A DNA stretch of 25,381 nucleotides, from contig CACXJP010000013.1 of the NCBI GenBank assembly GCA_902768065.1, positions 1 to 25,381 on the forward strand, written 5' to 3'. The stretch's first letter is position 1; each line of letters opens with the position of its first letter. The notes below the pieces were generated by a model. It was not told where the DNA came from. It ran no database searches and worked only from the letters and a program-made list of their open reading frames with translations. The stretch is from an uncultured Erysipelotrichaceae bacterium (GTDB lineage Bacteria > Bacillota_I > Bacilli_A > RF39 > UBA660). Below, piece by piece: positions 13,524 through 22,036 of the stretch. The position numbers were made by a program, and so were the translations under genes.

Positions 13524-14345
13524 ATGCCAGAAAAACCCGAGGTAATTACTGTTGTTAAAAAATTAATTCCGGAAATAGTTCATAAAGAAATAACAGGATG
13601 TAATGTTTTTTGGAATAATATTATTGCTTATCCGAATGTGGATGAATTTATAAATAATGTTGTGGGTCAAAAAATAAATAACATTAAAACTAGAGGGAAA
13701 TTTATTGTTATTGAACTTGATAATTTTTCATTACTTATACATTTGCGAATGGAAGGAAAATTTCTTTTTAGAAAAAAAGAGGATCCAATTAATAAGCATG
13801 AACATGTTGAGTTTATTCTTGATGATGATATTAGTTTTAGATTTCATGATGTTAGAAAGTTTGGAAAAATGTATTTAATAAAAAAAGAGGATACATATAA
13901 AGTCAAACCATTATCTGATTTGGGCCTTGAGTATGATGATTCAAAATTAAATAGCGATTATCTAATAGAAAAGTTTAAGAATAAGAGATTACCAATAAAA
14001 ACGGTATTATTGGATCAAAGTATTATTACTGGGATTGGTAATATATATGATGATGAAATATTATTTATGAGTGGTATAAATCCTTATAGAAGGGCTTGTG
14101 ATATTACTTCTGATGAATGTGACAAGATTATTGAAAATACTAGAATTGTTCTAGAAAAGGCTATTAAATTGGGTGGAACAACAATAAAAAGTTTTACATC
14201 TTCAGAGGGAGTACATGGTTTGTTTCAGAATGAATTGCTTGTTCATGGAAAGGGTGGAAGCGAATGCCCTAAATGTAAGAGTATTTTGTTAAAAGCAAAG
14301 ATAAATGGAAGAGGAACACATTATTGTGAAAAGTGTCAAAAATAG
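13524..14345 (+). CDS. mutM: Formamidopyrimidine-DNA glycosylase (Fpg/MutM)
   Basis: This bifunctional base-excision enzyme removes 8-oxoguanine and formamidopyrimidines and cleaves the abasic site. The N-terminus MPEKPEVITVV keeps the catalytic Pro (exposed after Met removal) and Glu, but has Lys where MPELPE is usual. LRMEGKF and RFHDVRKFGK are family motifs, followed by the helix-two-turn-helix ITGIGNIYDDEILF. GGTTIKSFTSSEGVHGLFQ leads to a four-Cys zinc finger (248, 251, 268, 271) with GRGTHYC inserting at the lesion. The 273-residue length is normal. The ribosome binding site TAGGTGAG overlaps the polA stop codon, so the genes are translationally linked. A strong terminator follows. Confidence 0.96.
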   Translation: MPEKPEVITVVKKLIPEIVHKEITGCNVFWNNIIAYPNVDEFINNVVGQKINNIKTRGKFIVIELDNFSLLIHLRMEGKFLFRKKEDPINKHEHVEFILDDDISFRFHDVRKFGKMYLIKKEDTYKVKPLSDLGLEYDDSKLNSDYLIEKFKNKRLPIKTVLLDQSIITGIGNIYDDEILFMSGINPYRRACDITSDECDKIIENTRIVLEKAIKLGGTTIKSFTSSEGVHGLFQNELLVHGKGGSECPKCKSILLKAKINGRGTHYCEKCQK

Positions 14346-14347
14346 TT

Positions 14348-14377
14348 AAGAATAGGAATTTACCTATTCTTTTTTTT
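14348..14377 (+). terminator. Intrinsic terminator after fpg
   Basis: The stem AAGAATAGG / CCTATTCTT (14348-14356 with 14363-14371) has loop AATTTA and continues into a T run to 14377. Confidence 0.92.
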
Positions 14378-14425
14378 GTGTTTATATAGTATATTTATCA
14401 TAGTATGATAGGGTGTGATGATAGT

Positions 14426-15832
14426 ATGAAAAAAACAAAAATAATATGTAGTATAGGTCCAGCATCAAATAATTTTGAAACTATGAAACAGATGGTTTTA
14501 AAAGGAATGAATTGTGCTCGTATTAATTTATCTCATGCATCTGAAGATGATATTACTGATACGATAAATAATGTTAGAATGGTAAGAAAATATACTAATA
14601 TGCCTGTGGCTATTATGTATGATACAAAAGGACCTGAATTTAGAACTCTAGAATTTGAAAATGATGGAATAACAATAAATACAGGACAAACTATTAAAAT
14701 GGTTAAAGGAAATGTTTTGGGAAATAATTATGAATTTTCAGTTAATCATCCTGAGGCAATAGACTATATAGAAATAGGCTCTCACGTTCTTATTGATAAT
14801 GCTTTACTTGATTTAGAAGTTATTGAAAAAGGAGAAGATTATGTCTTATTAGAGGCCTTAAATGATGGAGAAATATGTAATCATAAAACTATAAATGTTC
14901 CGGGAGTTAATTTAAATTTAAAATTTATAAGTGAAATAGATAGATATGAAATATCATATGCTGCATCTCATTCTTGCGATTATTTAGCTTTATCATTTGT
15001 AAATAAGAAGGAAGATGTTTTAGAAGCAAAGGAAATTATAGAGGAAGTTGGCGGAGATGCAAGAATTATTTCAAAGATTGAAAGCCAAACAGGAATTGAT
15101 AATATTGATGAGATAATTGATATAAGTGATGGAATAATGATTGCCCGTGGAGATTTAGGTGTTGAAGTTCCAATGGAAATGCTTCCTATTTTGCAAAAGG
15201 AAATAATAAAAAAATGTCGTGAACAGGGGAAATTTGCTATTGTTGCAACTGAAATGTTGGCTTCTATGTATAAAAGTCCACGACCAACAAGAGCTGAAGT
15301 TTCTGATATTGCAAATGCAGTAATTGATGGTACAGATTGTGTTATGTTATCTGGTGAAACAACTATTGGAAAATATCCTATTGAGTCAGTTGCATATATG
15401 TCTAGAATATGTGAATATGTTGAGTCAACAATAGATTACTCTGAACAGATTGAATATAAAGGTAAAATAGGTATATCTGATACTATAGCCAAGTTAGTGG
15501 AAGAATCTGTTTTGTATGATGATATCAAATTAATTGTAACTGCTACAATGAGTGGATTTACTGCTAGGAAGATTAGTAATTTAAGACCAAATTGTACAAT
15601 ACTTGCTATTTGTCCATCTAGCCATATAGCTGAAAAAGTTTCTCTTAATTTTGGTGTTAAGCCTGTTATAACAGATATTGAGTTTAGAAATATGGAAGAA
15701 TTGGTCAATGAGGCTAGAATTCTTTCACAAAGTGAATTTAATTTATCTTATGGAGATAAAGTAGTGATAACTGGAGGTTTTCCTTTCGGAGAATCAAATA
15801 ATACAAACTTTATTAGAATCATAGAAATTTAA
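14426..15832 (+). CDS. pyk: Pyruvate kinase
   Basis: Pyruvate kinase converts phosphoenolpyruvate and ADP to pyruvate and ATP, the last step of glycolysis. ATG 14426 (MKKTKIICSIGPAS) is preferred. AGGGTG lies upstream of it, whereas ATG 14405 has no ribosome binding site. This gives 468 residues, with no extra C-terminal PEP-utiliser domain such as the B. subtilis enzyme carries. Motifs are MNCARINLSHAS, YDTKGPEFRT, the B-domain lid (about 70-170), IISKIES (catalytic Lys), IMIARGDLGVEVP (Mg/PEP-binding) and VATEMLASM with PRPTRAEVSDIANAVIDGTD and MLSGETTIGKYP. The family usually has ATQML; here Gln is Glu. The gene stands alone between two strong terminators. No clear promoter consensus was found upstream. 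Confidence 0.97.
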   Translation: MKKTKIICSIGPASNNFETMKQMVLKGMNCARINLSHASEDDITDTINNVRMVRKYTNMPVAIMYDTKGPEFRTLEFENDGITINTGQTIKMVKGNVLGNNYEFSVNHPEAIDYIEIGSHVLIDNALLDLEVIEKGEDYVLLEALNDGEICNHKTINVPGVNLNLKFISEIDRYEISYAASHSCDYLALSFVNKKEDVLEAKEIIEEVGGDARIISKIESQTGIDNIDEIIDISDGIMIARGDLGVEVPMEMLPILQKEIIKKCREQGKFAIVATEMLASMYKSPRPTRAEVSDIANAVIDGTDCVMLSGETTIGKYPIESVAYMSRICEYVESTIDYSEQIEYKGKIGISDTIAKLVEESVLYDDIKLIVTATMSGFTARKISNLRPNCTILAICPSSHIAEKVSLNFGVKPVITDIEFRNMEELVNEARILSQSEFNLSYGDKVVITGGFPFGESNNTNFIRIIEI

Positions 15833-15857
15833 AAAAATAATAAAAAAAATTTGTTGT

Positions 15858-15893
15858 AAATTGACATTGTAAAACCAATGTCAATTTTTCTTT
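15858..15893 (+). terminator. Intrinsic terminator after pyk
   Basis: A perfect 12-bp stem AAATTGACATTG / CAATGTCAATTT (15858-15869 with 15876-15887) has loop TAAAAC and is followed by a T-rich tail. Confidence 0.93.
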
Positions 15894-16156
15894 TGTATTT
15901 GTCAAATAAAAGCCGATAAACGCTTATTTTATTTACATTGTTGATATTACTATTTTTGAACAAAATATAACCAATTTTACATATGTGTACATTTTTGTAT
16001 TATTTTCGCATAATTTGTTTACTTATATTTTACATTAAAATGTATGTCAAATTATTATTTTGCTGAAGTGTCAATTTTTTTTGAAATGATGTTTAAAAAA
16101 TTGAGTCAAATCGTTGATATACAATGGGTTTACATATTTTTTTTATAAAAAATATA
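15894..16156. other. AT-rich gene-free stretch upstream of the secreted protein gene
   Basis: No ORF of note or strong RNA fold was seen. The stretch is very AT-rich, with poly-T runs, several scattered TGTCAA / GTCAA words, and small palindromes. TACATT-AA-AATGTA lies at 16031-16044 and TTGAGTCAA lies near 16100. These could be binding sites for an unknown regulator of the downstream surface-protein gene, but no arrangement is regular enough to name. It might also be a curved upstream promoter region. Confidence 0.4.
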
Positions 16157-16184
16157 TTGACAATGATTGGTTTTTAAGTAAGAT
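16157..16184 (+). promoter_or_regulatory. Promoter of the secreted anchored protein gene
   Basis: Consensus TTGACA (16157-16162), a 16-base spacer and TAAGAT (16179-16184). It is followed by a ~50-base leader and an AAAAGGAAG ribosome binding site. Confidence 0.65.
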
Positions 16185-16242
16185 AACATTCATATGGGAT
16201 GATGTGACCTCATTAAATCAGTAAAAAAGGAAGTTGATTTTA

Positions 16243-17715
16243 ATGGCTAAGACGTTAAGTAGAAGTTTATTTTTGTTTATATTATTATTGTTACTATTAT
16301 TTATTCCAATGAATGTTTTTGCTCAGGATAATAATAGTGATTTAGATTTAGGCGATACAAATGATAGTACCGTTGTTTTAGAATGTGAAGATTTAACTAA
16401 TCTTCAAGATGATTTGCTTCTACAAAATCAATTAGATGATGGTAACGTTTTACTATTAAATGATAGTGTTGATGAGACTAATGTTGATTCTGAACTTGAA
16501 ACAATAAAGAATATAATTGGTGATAGTATCAATGTTGGATTGTTAGAAAGTCAGGCTTATGATTACGATGAATCTAATAAGAGTGTTTTAAACACTGAGG
16601 TTGAAAATGAAATTAAGAAAAGAATGGTTGAAAATAATTTTGATTATGATTCACTTGGATATGATTTTGCTGCAGACTTTGTTAGATATAGTGATTTTGA
16701 TTATACAGGTATAATTAGGATTTTTCATAATTCTTTATATTTAGATCAAATATCACTTTTTGTTGTATATCTAAATACAAATGAACATACTGATGATGAA
16801 CAAGCATATGTAGATAATTTTATTGATAATAACCAATTTGTGTTTGAAAATGAATTCCCTTTAGAAGAATACTTTGAGGATGGTTATGATTTGGAAGAGA
16901 GAGTTAATTCTTTTGCAAGTCAATATGATATTGAATGTGCATCATTGACTCCATATCATATTGGTGGAACAAGCGACTTTCCATTTGCATGTTTTTATAA
17001 TCATAAATATTATGGTAAATTAATTGCAACTTTAAATGAAAGAATCAAAGTTAAGGTACCAAGTAATATAACTAATACAAATGATTATATTCTTAACAAA
17101 GTTAAAGAGTTCTTTATAAATAAATACAACGAAATGGGTATATCTGATTTTATTGATAATGATACTGAATTTTATTATAGTGGTAATTTTGTTTTTGCTA
17201 GAAGCTCAACTTATGGTTATGATTTTAAGGTAGGAACTTTTGTTGCTGATATTGTTAATGTGCCTGTAGTTAATCCGGAACCAAATCATGATGAATCAAA
17301 TTATTCTAATGATAGTAGTAATTCAAACTCAAATTCTAATTATAATAATTATAGAAGAAACTATAGCTATTCTAGAACATACTATACATACTATGATGAG
17401 GATAGTAATTCTCAGACTGGTAGTACATTAGGGTCTTCTGATACTGTAATTGATATAAGTGATATTATTAAAAGTGATACTAAGAAGGTAAATACAATAA
17501 AAAATAGTAAGAAAACAAATAAAAAAAGTAGTTCTAAGGTTAATAATAATAAAACTGATAGTAAGGATATAGAAGAGAAAAAAGATGAGACTACTGAAAA
17601 GATGAGTGCTACAAAAATATTATTTATAGTTTTAGCAGGTGTTTCATTAGCTGGTATTGTAATTGCAATAATTAATAAGATACTTATAAATAGCGAATCT
17701 AGTATTGATGTATAA
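16243..17715 (+). CDS. Secreted, C-terminally membrane-anchored surface protein
   Basis: I recognise the architecture but not the family. ATG 16243 follows AAAAGGAAG; the upstream TTG 16234 is not used. This gives 490 residues. A signal peptide (MAKTLSRSLFLFILLLLLLF) ends with a likely cleavage at NVFA-QD near residue 28. A long acidic extracellular region follows, with alpha/beta segments such as KRMVENNFDYDSLGYDFAAD and the Cys-containing YDIECASLTPYHIGG and DFPFACFYN. Residues ~350-390 are an Asn/Ser/Tyr-rich linker, followed by a Lys/Ser/Asn-rich stretch (KNSKKTNKKSSSKVNNNKTD). A terminal membrane helix (ILFIVLAGVSLAGIVIAIIN) precedes a short tail. No LPxTG sortase motif is present. The linker may span the wall and display the N-terminal domain. 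It is a single-gene unit with its own promoter and terminator. Confidence 0.8.
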   Translation: MAKTLSRSLFLFILLLLLLFIPMNVFAQDNNSDLDLGDTNDSTVVLECEDLTNLQDDLLLQNQLDDGNVLLLNDSVDETNVDSELETIKNIIGDSINVGLLESQAYDYDESNKSVLNTEVENEIKKRMVENNFDYDSLGYDFAADFVRYSDFDYTGIIRIFHNSLYLDQISLFVVYLNTNEHTDDEQAYVDNFIDNNQFVFENEFPLEEYFEDGYDLEERVNSFASQYDIECASLTPYHIGGTSDFPFACFYNHKYYGKLIATLNERIKVKVPSNITNTNDYILNKVKEFFINKYNEMGISDFIDNDTEFYYSGNFVFARSSTYGYDFKVGTFVADIVNVPVVNPEPNHDESNYSNDSSNSNSNSNYNNYRRNYSYSRTYYTYYDEDSNSQTGSTLGSSDTVIDISDIIKSDTKKVNTIKNSKKTNKKSSSKVNNNKTDSKDIEEKKDETTEKMSATKILFIVLAGVSLAGIVIAIINKILINSESSIDV

Positions 17716-17716
17716 A

Positions 17717-17740
17717 AAAATAAGGATTAATCCTTATTTT
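17717..17740. terminator. Bidirectional terminator
   Basis: A perfect palindrome AAAATAAGGA / TCCTTATTTT (17717-17726 with 17731-17740) encloses TTAA. It is flanked by A/T tracts that give a U tail in both directions. It separates the secreted protein gene from the minus-strand operon, whose last stop (17727-17729) lies in the loop region. Confidence 0.9.
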
Positions 17741-18053
17741 TAATATCTTTATATAATAAATATAACTTTTGAATACTATTTTCTAGGAAATAGTAATGAA
17801 AAATATATGGAATAAATAATAGCAATAGAATTATAAAAATTGCAATTAGTATTATTTGTTCGAAACACATCATTGCTAGGAAGAATAGTACTGCACATAT
17901 TCCTACAAAGACTGTTACTATTAGATGAATTAATCTTTCATGTTGGTAAAATGATATGTAATTTAGCATATCATTTTTATATTCTTTGGTTATTTCTTTA
18001 TTTTCTATTTTCTTTTCAACCTCTTCAATATATTCCTTTATTTGCTTTTTCAT
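17727..18053 (-). CDS. Small membrane protein downstream of gmk, 108 residues
   Basis: I do not recognise the family. The N-terminal 40 residues are a charged helix (IEEVEKKIENKEITKEYKND), probably cytoplasmic and coiled-coil prone. Two membrane helices follow at about 41-63 and 66-88, then a short basic tail (LLYKDIKNKD), so both ends are predicted inside. The start overlaps the gmk stop as ATGA, with GGAG nine bases upstream inside the end of gmk, so translation is coupled. In B. subtilis the gene after gmk is rpoZ (omega); this protein has no resemblance to omega. The overlap, ribosome binding site and terminator make it a real gene. Confidence 0.78.
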   Translation of the reverse strand: MKKQIKEYIEEVEKKIENKEITKEYKNDMLNYISFYQHERLIHLIVTVFVGICAVLFFLAMMCFEQIILIAIFIILLLLFIPYIFHYYFLENSIQKLYLLYKDIKNKD

Positions 18054-18730
18054 ATTTTATCTCCTAAACCTGAATTGTCAAATTCATCATTCATTAATAA
18101 TTCGTGGATTTCTTCTTCTTTTGTATCTAGGTAAACTTCTTCAATACGGTCAACTCTACATTTTTCTGCTTTTATTATAGATTCAATTTTATCTACTGCA
18201 GTATCAATTTCATCATTTACAACAACATAGTTGTATTTTGTTACTTCATTAACTTCTCTATATGCGGCATTGAACCTTTTTATTATTTTGTCATTTGTTT
18301 CTGTTCCTCTTCCTTTTAATCTTTTAACAAGCTCTTTAAGTGAAGGTGGCATTATGAAAATAAACAATGCTTCAGGTATTAACTTTTTAATATTAGTTGC
18401 ACCTTCTATTTCAATTTCTAGAATTACATCAATGCCTTTATTTATTTTTTCTCTTATATATTCTTTAGGTGTACCATAGTAATTTCCAGCATAATTAGTA
18501 TATTCTAGAAAATATTCTTCTTTAATCTTGTTTTTAAATTCATCTTCTGTAATAAAGTAATAATTCACACCATCTTTTTCGCCAGTTCTTGGTTTTCTAC
18601 TTGTTGCTGAAACTGATAACCATCTATCTTTCGAATTGTTTTCTAATAATTTTTTAATTATTGTTCCTTTTCCTGCACCAGATGGGGCACTAATTACAAT
18701 TATTTGACCAGTGTTTTTACTTTTGATCAT
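18050..18730 (-). CDS. gmk: Guanylate kinase
   Basis: Gmk phosphorylates GMP to GDP with ATP, feeding GTP, dGTP and (p)ppGpp pools. The start is placed at 18730 (MIKSKNTG) because AGGAG lies nine bases upstream; the in-frame ATG at 18739 is only one base from that site. This gives 226 residues. The P-loop is APSGAGKGT (residues 15-23), with Ala in place of the usual first Gly. VSATSRKPRTGEKDGVNYYF is the GMP-binding region. FLEYTNYAGNYYGTP and DVILEIEIEGATNIK are family motifs, and the lid contains RLKGRGTETNDKIIKRF. The C-terminus is about 20 residues longer than usual and acidic (TKEEEIHELLMNDEFDNSG). It overlaps the 3' end of tmcAL and is coupled to a small membrane protein gene. Confidence 0.96.
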   Translation of the reverse strand: MIKSKNTGQIIVISAPSGAGKGTIIKKLLENNSKDRWLSVSATSRKPRTGEKDGVNYYFITEDEFKNKIKEEYFLEYTNYAGNYYGTPKEYIREKINKGIDVILEIEIEGATNIKKLIPEALFIFIMPPSLKELVKRLKGRGTETNDKIIKRFNAAYREVNEVTKYNYVVVNDEIDTAVDKIESIIKAEKCRVDRIEEVYLDTKEEEIHELLMNDEFDNSGLGDKI

Positions 18731-19859
18731 TTTCTTCATCTCCTATATATATTATTTTTTCACATTCTTTTTTAAATAAATTATTATTACTTGTTATATC
18801 ATATATTTTTGTTGTTTCTAATTCGAATTCTAACATGTCATCTTTTTCTCTTAATAATTTACTTATTAAAGGAATAGTTATGTCTTTTTTTATTGTATTT
18901 AAATAAGTCCTTCCTGTTTTATTTAAACCTAGGATTCTAATATATTTAATTTCTTTAAATGATTTAGCTTTTTCTTTTGTAAAATTACATAATATATGGT
19001 TTAGCATTCTTGTGATTTTATTGTATGTATATCTTTTACTTTTAATAAGCTTTATAAAGTCATCAATATTTTTGGCATTTGTTATTTCTTTTTTTAGTAG
19101 TTTATCAATTCCTTCATCTACAGTTTGATAAATTGATAAGTCGTTTTCTGTGATTATTTTATATTTTAGAATATCAAAATAATCATCTATAAAATGAAAA
19201 TCGTGTAAATAGTCTAATTCTAATTCTGGAATAAAATCTTTAACATCGTCATTCTTTTTTAGTAATTCTCTAATTGATGTTGCTGAATCAATTCCTTTAT
19301 GATAATCATTTGTTCTTTTGATTGTTTCATATTTAATTTTATAATTATTTTTTAAAATTGTTTTAATATAACTTACTCCTAGTAGGTCATTTGGAGTAGT
19401 GATTTTCTTTCCTGTTAAATCAAATATAGATTGTGATAGTGCTGTTGGATAATTATATCCAAGTTTTGAATATATTTTAACTAATTTATCTAATTCATTA
19501 TTATCGATTTGCGTTTTGGCAATTAATTCTAAATCATCAGTGTTATTTGATTCACTTCCAAATACTATTTTTTCTACATTTAAATTTTCTAAAAGTGTTA
19601 TTGCTCCATAGGCAAAAAAATCTGCAGCTTCTGTTGCAAATGGATAGGGTAGTTCAATTACTAAATCAACACCTAATTTTAGAGCTATTTCTGTTCTTTT
19701 GAATTTATCTATAATAGTAGGTATTCCTCTTTGTGTAAAATTACCACTCATAATTAAAATAATAGCATGTTCTGGATACTTTTCTTTAATTGAATTCAGA
19801 TGATATAAATGACCATTTGTGAATGGATTATATTCTGCGATAATTCCAATTGCGTTCAT
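18717..19859 (-). CDS. tmcAL: tRNA(Met) cytidine acetate ligase (TmcAL, YlbM family)
   Basis: TmcAL activates acetate with ATP and acetylates the wobble cytidine (ac4C34) of elongator tRNA-Met. The 380-residue length fits the family. The N-terminus NAIGIIAEYNPFTNGHLYHL is diagnostic, followed by IMSGNFTQRGIPTIIDKFKR, KLGVDLVIELPYPFATEAAD and VFGSES. The nucleotidyltransferase motif reads TNGH rather than the usual HNGH; Thr at the first place is known in other members of the superfamily, so activity is probably kept. The ATG at 19859 has AGGGTTA (minus strand) just upstream. The 3' end overlaps gmk by 14 bases, so the minus-strand genes form one operon. It is divergent from murG. Confidence 0.94.
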   Translation of the reverse strand: MNAIGIIAEYNPFTNGHLYHLNSIKEKYPEHAIILIMSGNFTQRGIPTIIDKFKRTEIALKLGVDLVIELPYPFATEAADFFAYGAITLLENLNVEKIVFGSESNNTDDLELIAKTQIDNNELDKLVKIYSKLGYNYPTALSQSIFDLTGKKITTPNDLLGVSYIKTILKNNYKIKYETIKRTNDYHKGIDSATSIRELLKKNDDVKDFIPELELDYLHDFHFIDDYFDILKYKIITENDLSIYQTVDEGIDKLLKKEITNAKNIDDFIKLIKSKRYTYNKITRMLNHILCNFTKEKAKSFKEIKYIRILGLNKTGRTYLNTIKKDITIPLISKLLREKDDMLEFELETTKIYDITSNNNLFKKECEKIIYIGDEENDQK

Positions 19860-20017
19860 AGTAACCCTCTTTTCTTTGATTTGTATTTTATCATATTATT
19901 TATACATTTACAATTATTGATTGGTTTAGTAATATAATATTTTGTTTCAAAATAAAATATAAGTGTAAAGTATTATTTTTATTTAATATATTGTGATATT
20001 TATCTTATTAAATATGT

Positions 20018-20023
20018 TATAAT
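20018..20023 (+). promoter_or_regulatory. Extended -10 promoter of murG
   Basis: Consensus TATAAT is preceded by TGt (extended -10). It lies 22 bases before the murG ATG and 11 before a GGAGGG site. The -35 is poor, typical of extended -10 promoters. Confidence 0.7.
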
Positions 20024-20044
20024 TTGGTTAAATGGAGGGATTAG

Positions 20045-21121
20045 ATGAAGGTTATTGTAGTAGCAGGTGGAACAGGCGGACATATCTATCCCGCAATTGC
20101 GATTATTAGAAAAATCCAAGAAATGGAAAAAGACTCTGAAATTTTATATATTGGTACAAATGATAGAATGGAAAAAGATATTATTCCAAAGATGGGAATT
20201 AAATTTGTTGGATTAGAAATGAGTGGGTTAAACAGAAAAAATATTTTTGCAAATATTGGGGTGTTGAAAAAATTTAGAAAAGCGGTAAAACGAGCAGAAG
20301 AAGAAATTGATAAATTTAAACCAGATGTTGTTGTGGGAGCAGGGGGATATATAACAGCTCCAGTTTTGTATGCTGCTCATAAGAAGAATATTCCAACACT
20401 TATACATGAGCAGAATTCAATTCCCGGACTATCTAATAAGTTTATTAGTAAATTTGCGGATAGAATATGTGTTTCGCTTCCACATAGTTTAGAATTATTT
20501 CCTAAAGAAAAGGTTTGTTATACAGGTAATCCTAGAAGTGAGGAAATTATAAAAGTTGATGTTTTAAAGAAAAGTAAAATTGGTTTTTCTGAAAATAAAA
20601 AATTAGTAGTTGTTGTAATGGGATCTTTAGGAAGTACAACAATGACTAAAAAAATAATGGAGTTAATTCCCGGTTTTAATGATAAAGAATATCAAGTATT
20701 GATTATTACTGGAAAAGCTTATTATGATGATTATAAGGATATAGAGGTATCTAAAAATGTTAAGATTGTTCCTTTTATGGATAATCTAATAAATTTACTT
20801 AAAGATAGTGATTTAATAGTATCTAGAGCAGGAGCATCTACAATTGCAGAGATTACTGCAATAGGGTTGCCTGCAATATTAGTTCCTTCTCCTTATGTTA
20901 CAAATAATCATCAATATAAAAATGCAAAGGAATTAAGTGATAAAGGTGCTTGTATAATAGTTAGCGAAGAAGATTTTTCTAAGGATAAGATTATTAATGA
21001 AATTGATAAATTGTTTGATAATAGTGATCTTTATGATAAAATGTCTAAGGAAAGTAGAAAATTGGGAATAGATGATTCTGCAACTAGAATATATGAAGAA
21101 ATTAGAAAAATAATCAGGTGA
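20045..21121 (+). CDS. murG: UDP-GlcNAc:lipid I N-acetylglucosaminyltransferase
   Basis: MurG transfers GlcNAc from UDP-GlcNAc to lipid I, giving lipid II at the inner face of the membrane. The 358 residues form two Rossmann-like domains. The N-terminal glycine loop is AGGTGGHIYPAIAI (His13), and LIHEQNSIPGLSNKF and CYTGNPRSEEI follow. The C-terminal UDP-GlcNAc site has VVVMGSLGSTTMTKK, SRAGASTIAEITAIGLPAILVP and NNHQYKNAKEL. ATG 20045 has GGAGGG upstream. The stop TGA (21119-21121) sits within the ribosome binding site region of murB, so murG, murB and ftsQ are coupled. This order is that of the Bacillus dcw cluster. Confidence 0.97.
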   Translation: MKVIVVAGGTGGHIYPAIAIIRKIQEMEKDSEILYIGTNDRMEKDIIPKMGIKFVGLEMSGLNRKNIFANIGVLKKFRKAVKRAEEEIDKFKPDVVVGAGGYITAPVLYAAHKKNIPTLIHEQNSIPGLSNKFISKFADRICVSLPHSLELFPKEKVCYTGNPRSEEIIKVDVLKKSKIGFSENKKLVVVVMGSLGSTTMTKKIMELIPGFNDKEYQVLIITGKAYYDDYKDIEVSKNVKIVPFMDNLINLLKDSDLIVSRAGASTIAEITAIGLPAILVPSPYVTNNHQYKNAKELSDKGACIIVSEEDFSKDKIINEIDKLFDNSDLYDKMSKESRKLGIDDSATRIYEEIRKIIR

Positions 21122-21126
21122 TTTTC

Positions 21127-22035
21127 ATGAATGATATAATTAATTTAATTAAAGAAAAGAATATTGGTAAAATTGAAGAAAATGTATCTTTGAAAAAATA
21201 TACTACTTATTGTGCTGGTGGAAAAGCTAGAGCAATAGTTTATCCAAAGAATGTAAATTCATTAATCAGATTACTAAATATTTTGCGCTCTAACAATATA
21301 AAACATAAAATATTGGGGAATGGATCTAATTTACTTTTTAGTGATTCTTTATATGATGGAGTGTTAATTAAATTGAGTGAATTTAATGATATTAAGTTTA
21401 TAGGAAAAACTAAAATAAGAGTAGGTGCTGGTTATTCATTGATAAAATTGAGTTTGCAAACAGCAAAGAAAGGACTTACTGGTTTAGAATTTGCTTCTGG
21501 TATTCCTGGTAGTGTAGGTGGAGCAGTGTTTATGAATGCTGGTGCTTATAAGTCTGATATGGGATATGTTGTTGAAAGTGTTAAGGTTTTAACTCCAGAA
21601 TTAAATGTTATTAATTTAGTAAATAAAGAGATGGATTTCCATTATAGGAGTTCTTTTTTACAAAAACATCCTGGTTATATTTGCTTGGAGGTTGTTTTGA
21701 AATTAAAAGTTGGGAAAAGAGAAGCAATAGAAGAAGTAATTCGTGAGAGAAGAAAGAGAAGAATAGAATCTCAACCTTTGGAATATCCAAGTGCGGGTAG
21801 TGTGTTTAGAAATCCACCAGATAATTTTGCTGGTAAATTGATAGAAGATATTGGTTTAAAGGGTAAGAAAAAGGGTGGAGCAATGATAAGCAGCAAACAT
21901 GCTAATTTCATTGTTAATTATAAAAATGCTTGTAGTAGTGATATAAAATACTTAATTGATTTAGCACATGATAAAGTATTAGAAGAATATGGAATAAATA
22001 TGAAAATAGAACAAGAATTTGTTAATTGGGAGTAA
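21127..22035 (+). CDS. murB: UDP-N-acetylenolpyruvoylglucosamine reductase
   Basis: This FAD enzyme reduces UDP-GlcNAc-enolpyruvate to UDP-MurNAc with NADPH, the second committed step of peptidoglycan synthesis. ATG 21127 follows AGGTGATTTTC; the GTG 21118 lies inside that site and is rejected. This gives 302 residues. FAD-binding motifs are GNGSNLLFSD and EFASGIPGSVGGAVFMNAGAY. The catalytic serine motif is YPSAGSVFRNP and the acid end is KIEQEFVNWE. NFAGKLIEDIGLKGKKKGGA and HANFIVN are family marks. The compact SxFLQ region (YRSSFLQ) fits the Gram-positive type II enzyme. The 3' end carries the GGGAG used by ftsQ. Confidence 0.97.
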   Translation: MNDIINLIKEKNIGKIEENVSLKKYTTYCAGGKARAIVYPKNVNSLIRLLNILRSNNIKHKILGNGSNLLFSDSLYDGVLIKLSEFNDIKFIGKTKIRVGAGYSLIKLSLQTAKKGLTGLEFASGIPGSVGGAVFMNAGAYKSDMGYVVESVKVLTPELNVINLVNKEMDFHYRSSFLQKHPGYICLEVVLKLKVGKREAIEEVIRERRKRRIESQPLEYPSAGSVFRNPPDNFAGKLIEDIGLKGKKKGGAMISSKHANFIVNYKNACSSDIKYLIDLAHDKVLEEYGINMKIEQEFVNWE

Positions 22036-22036
22036 T

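Noticed and set aside
16031..16044. TACATT-AA-AATGTA palindrome as a named operator
   Set aside because: It matches no regulator site I know. In DNA this AT-rich such a palindrome can arise by chance, so it is kept only as part of the intergenic description.
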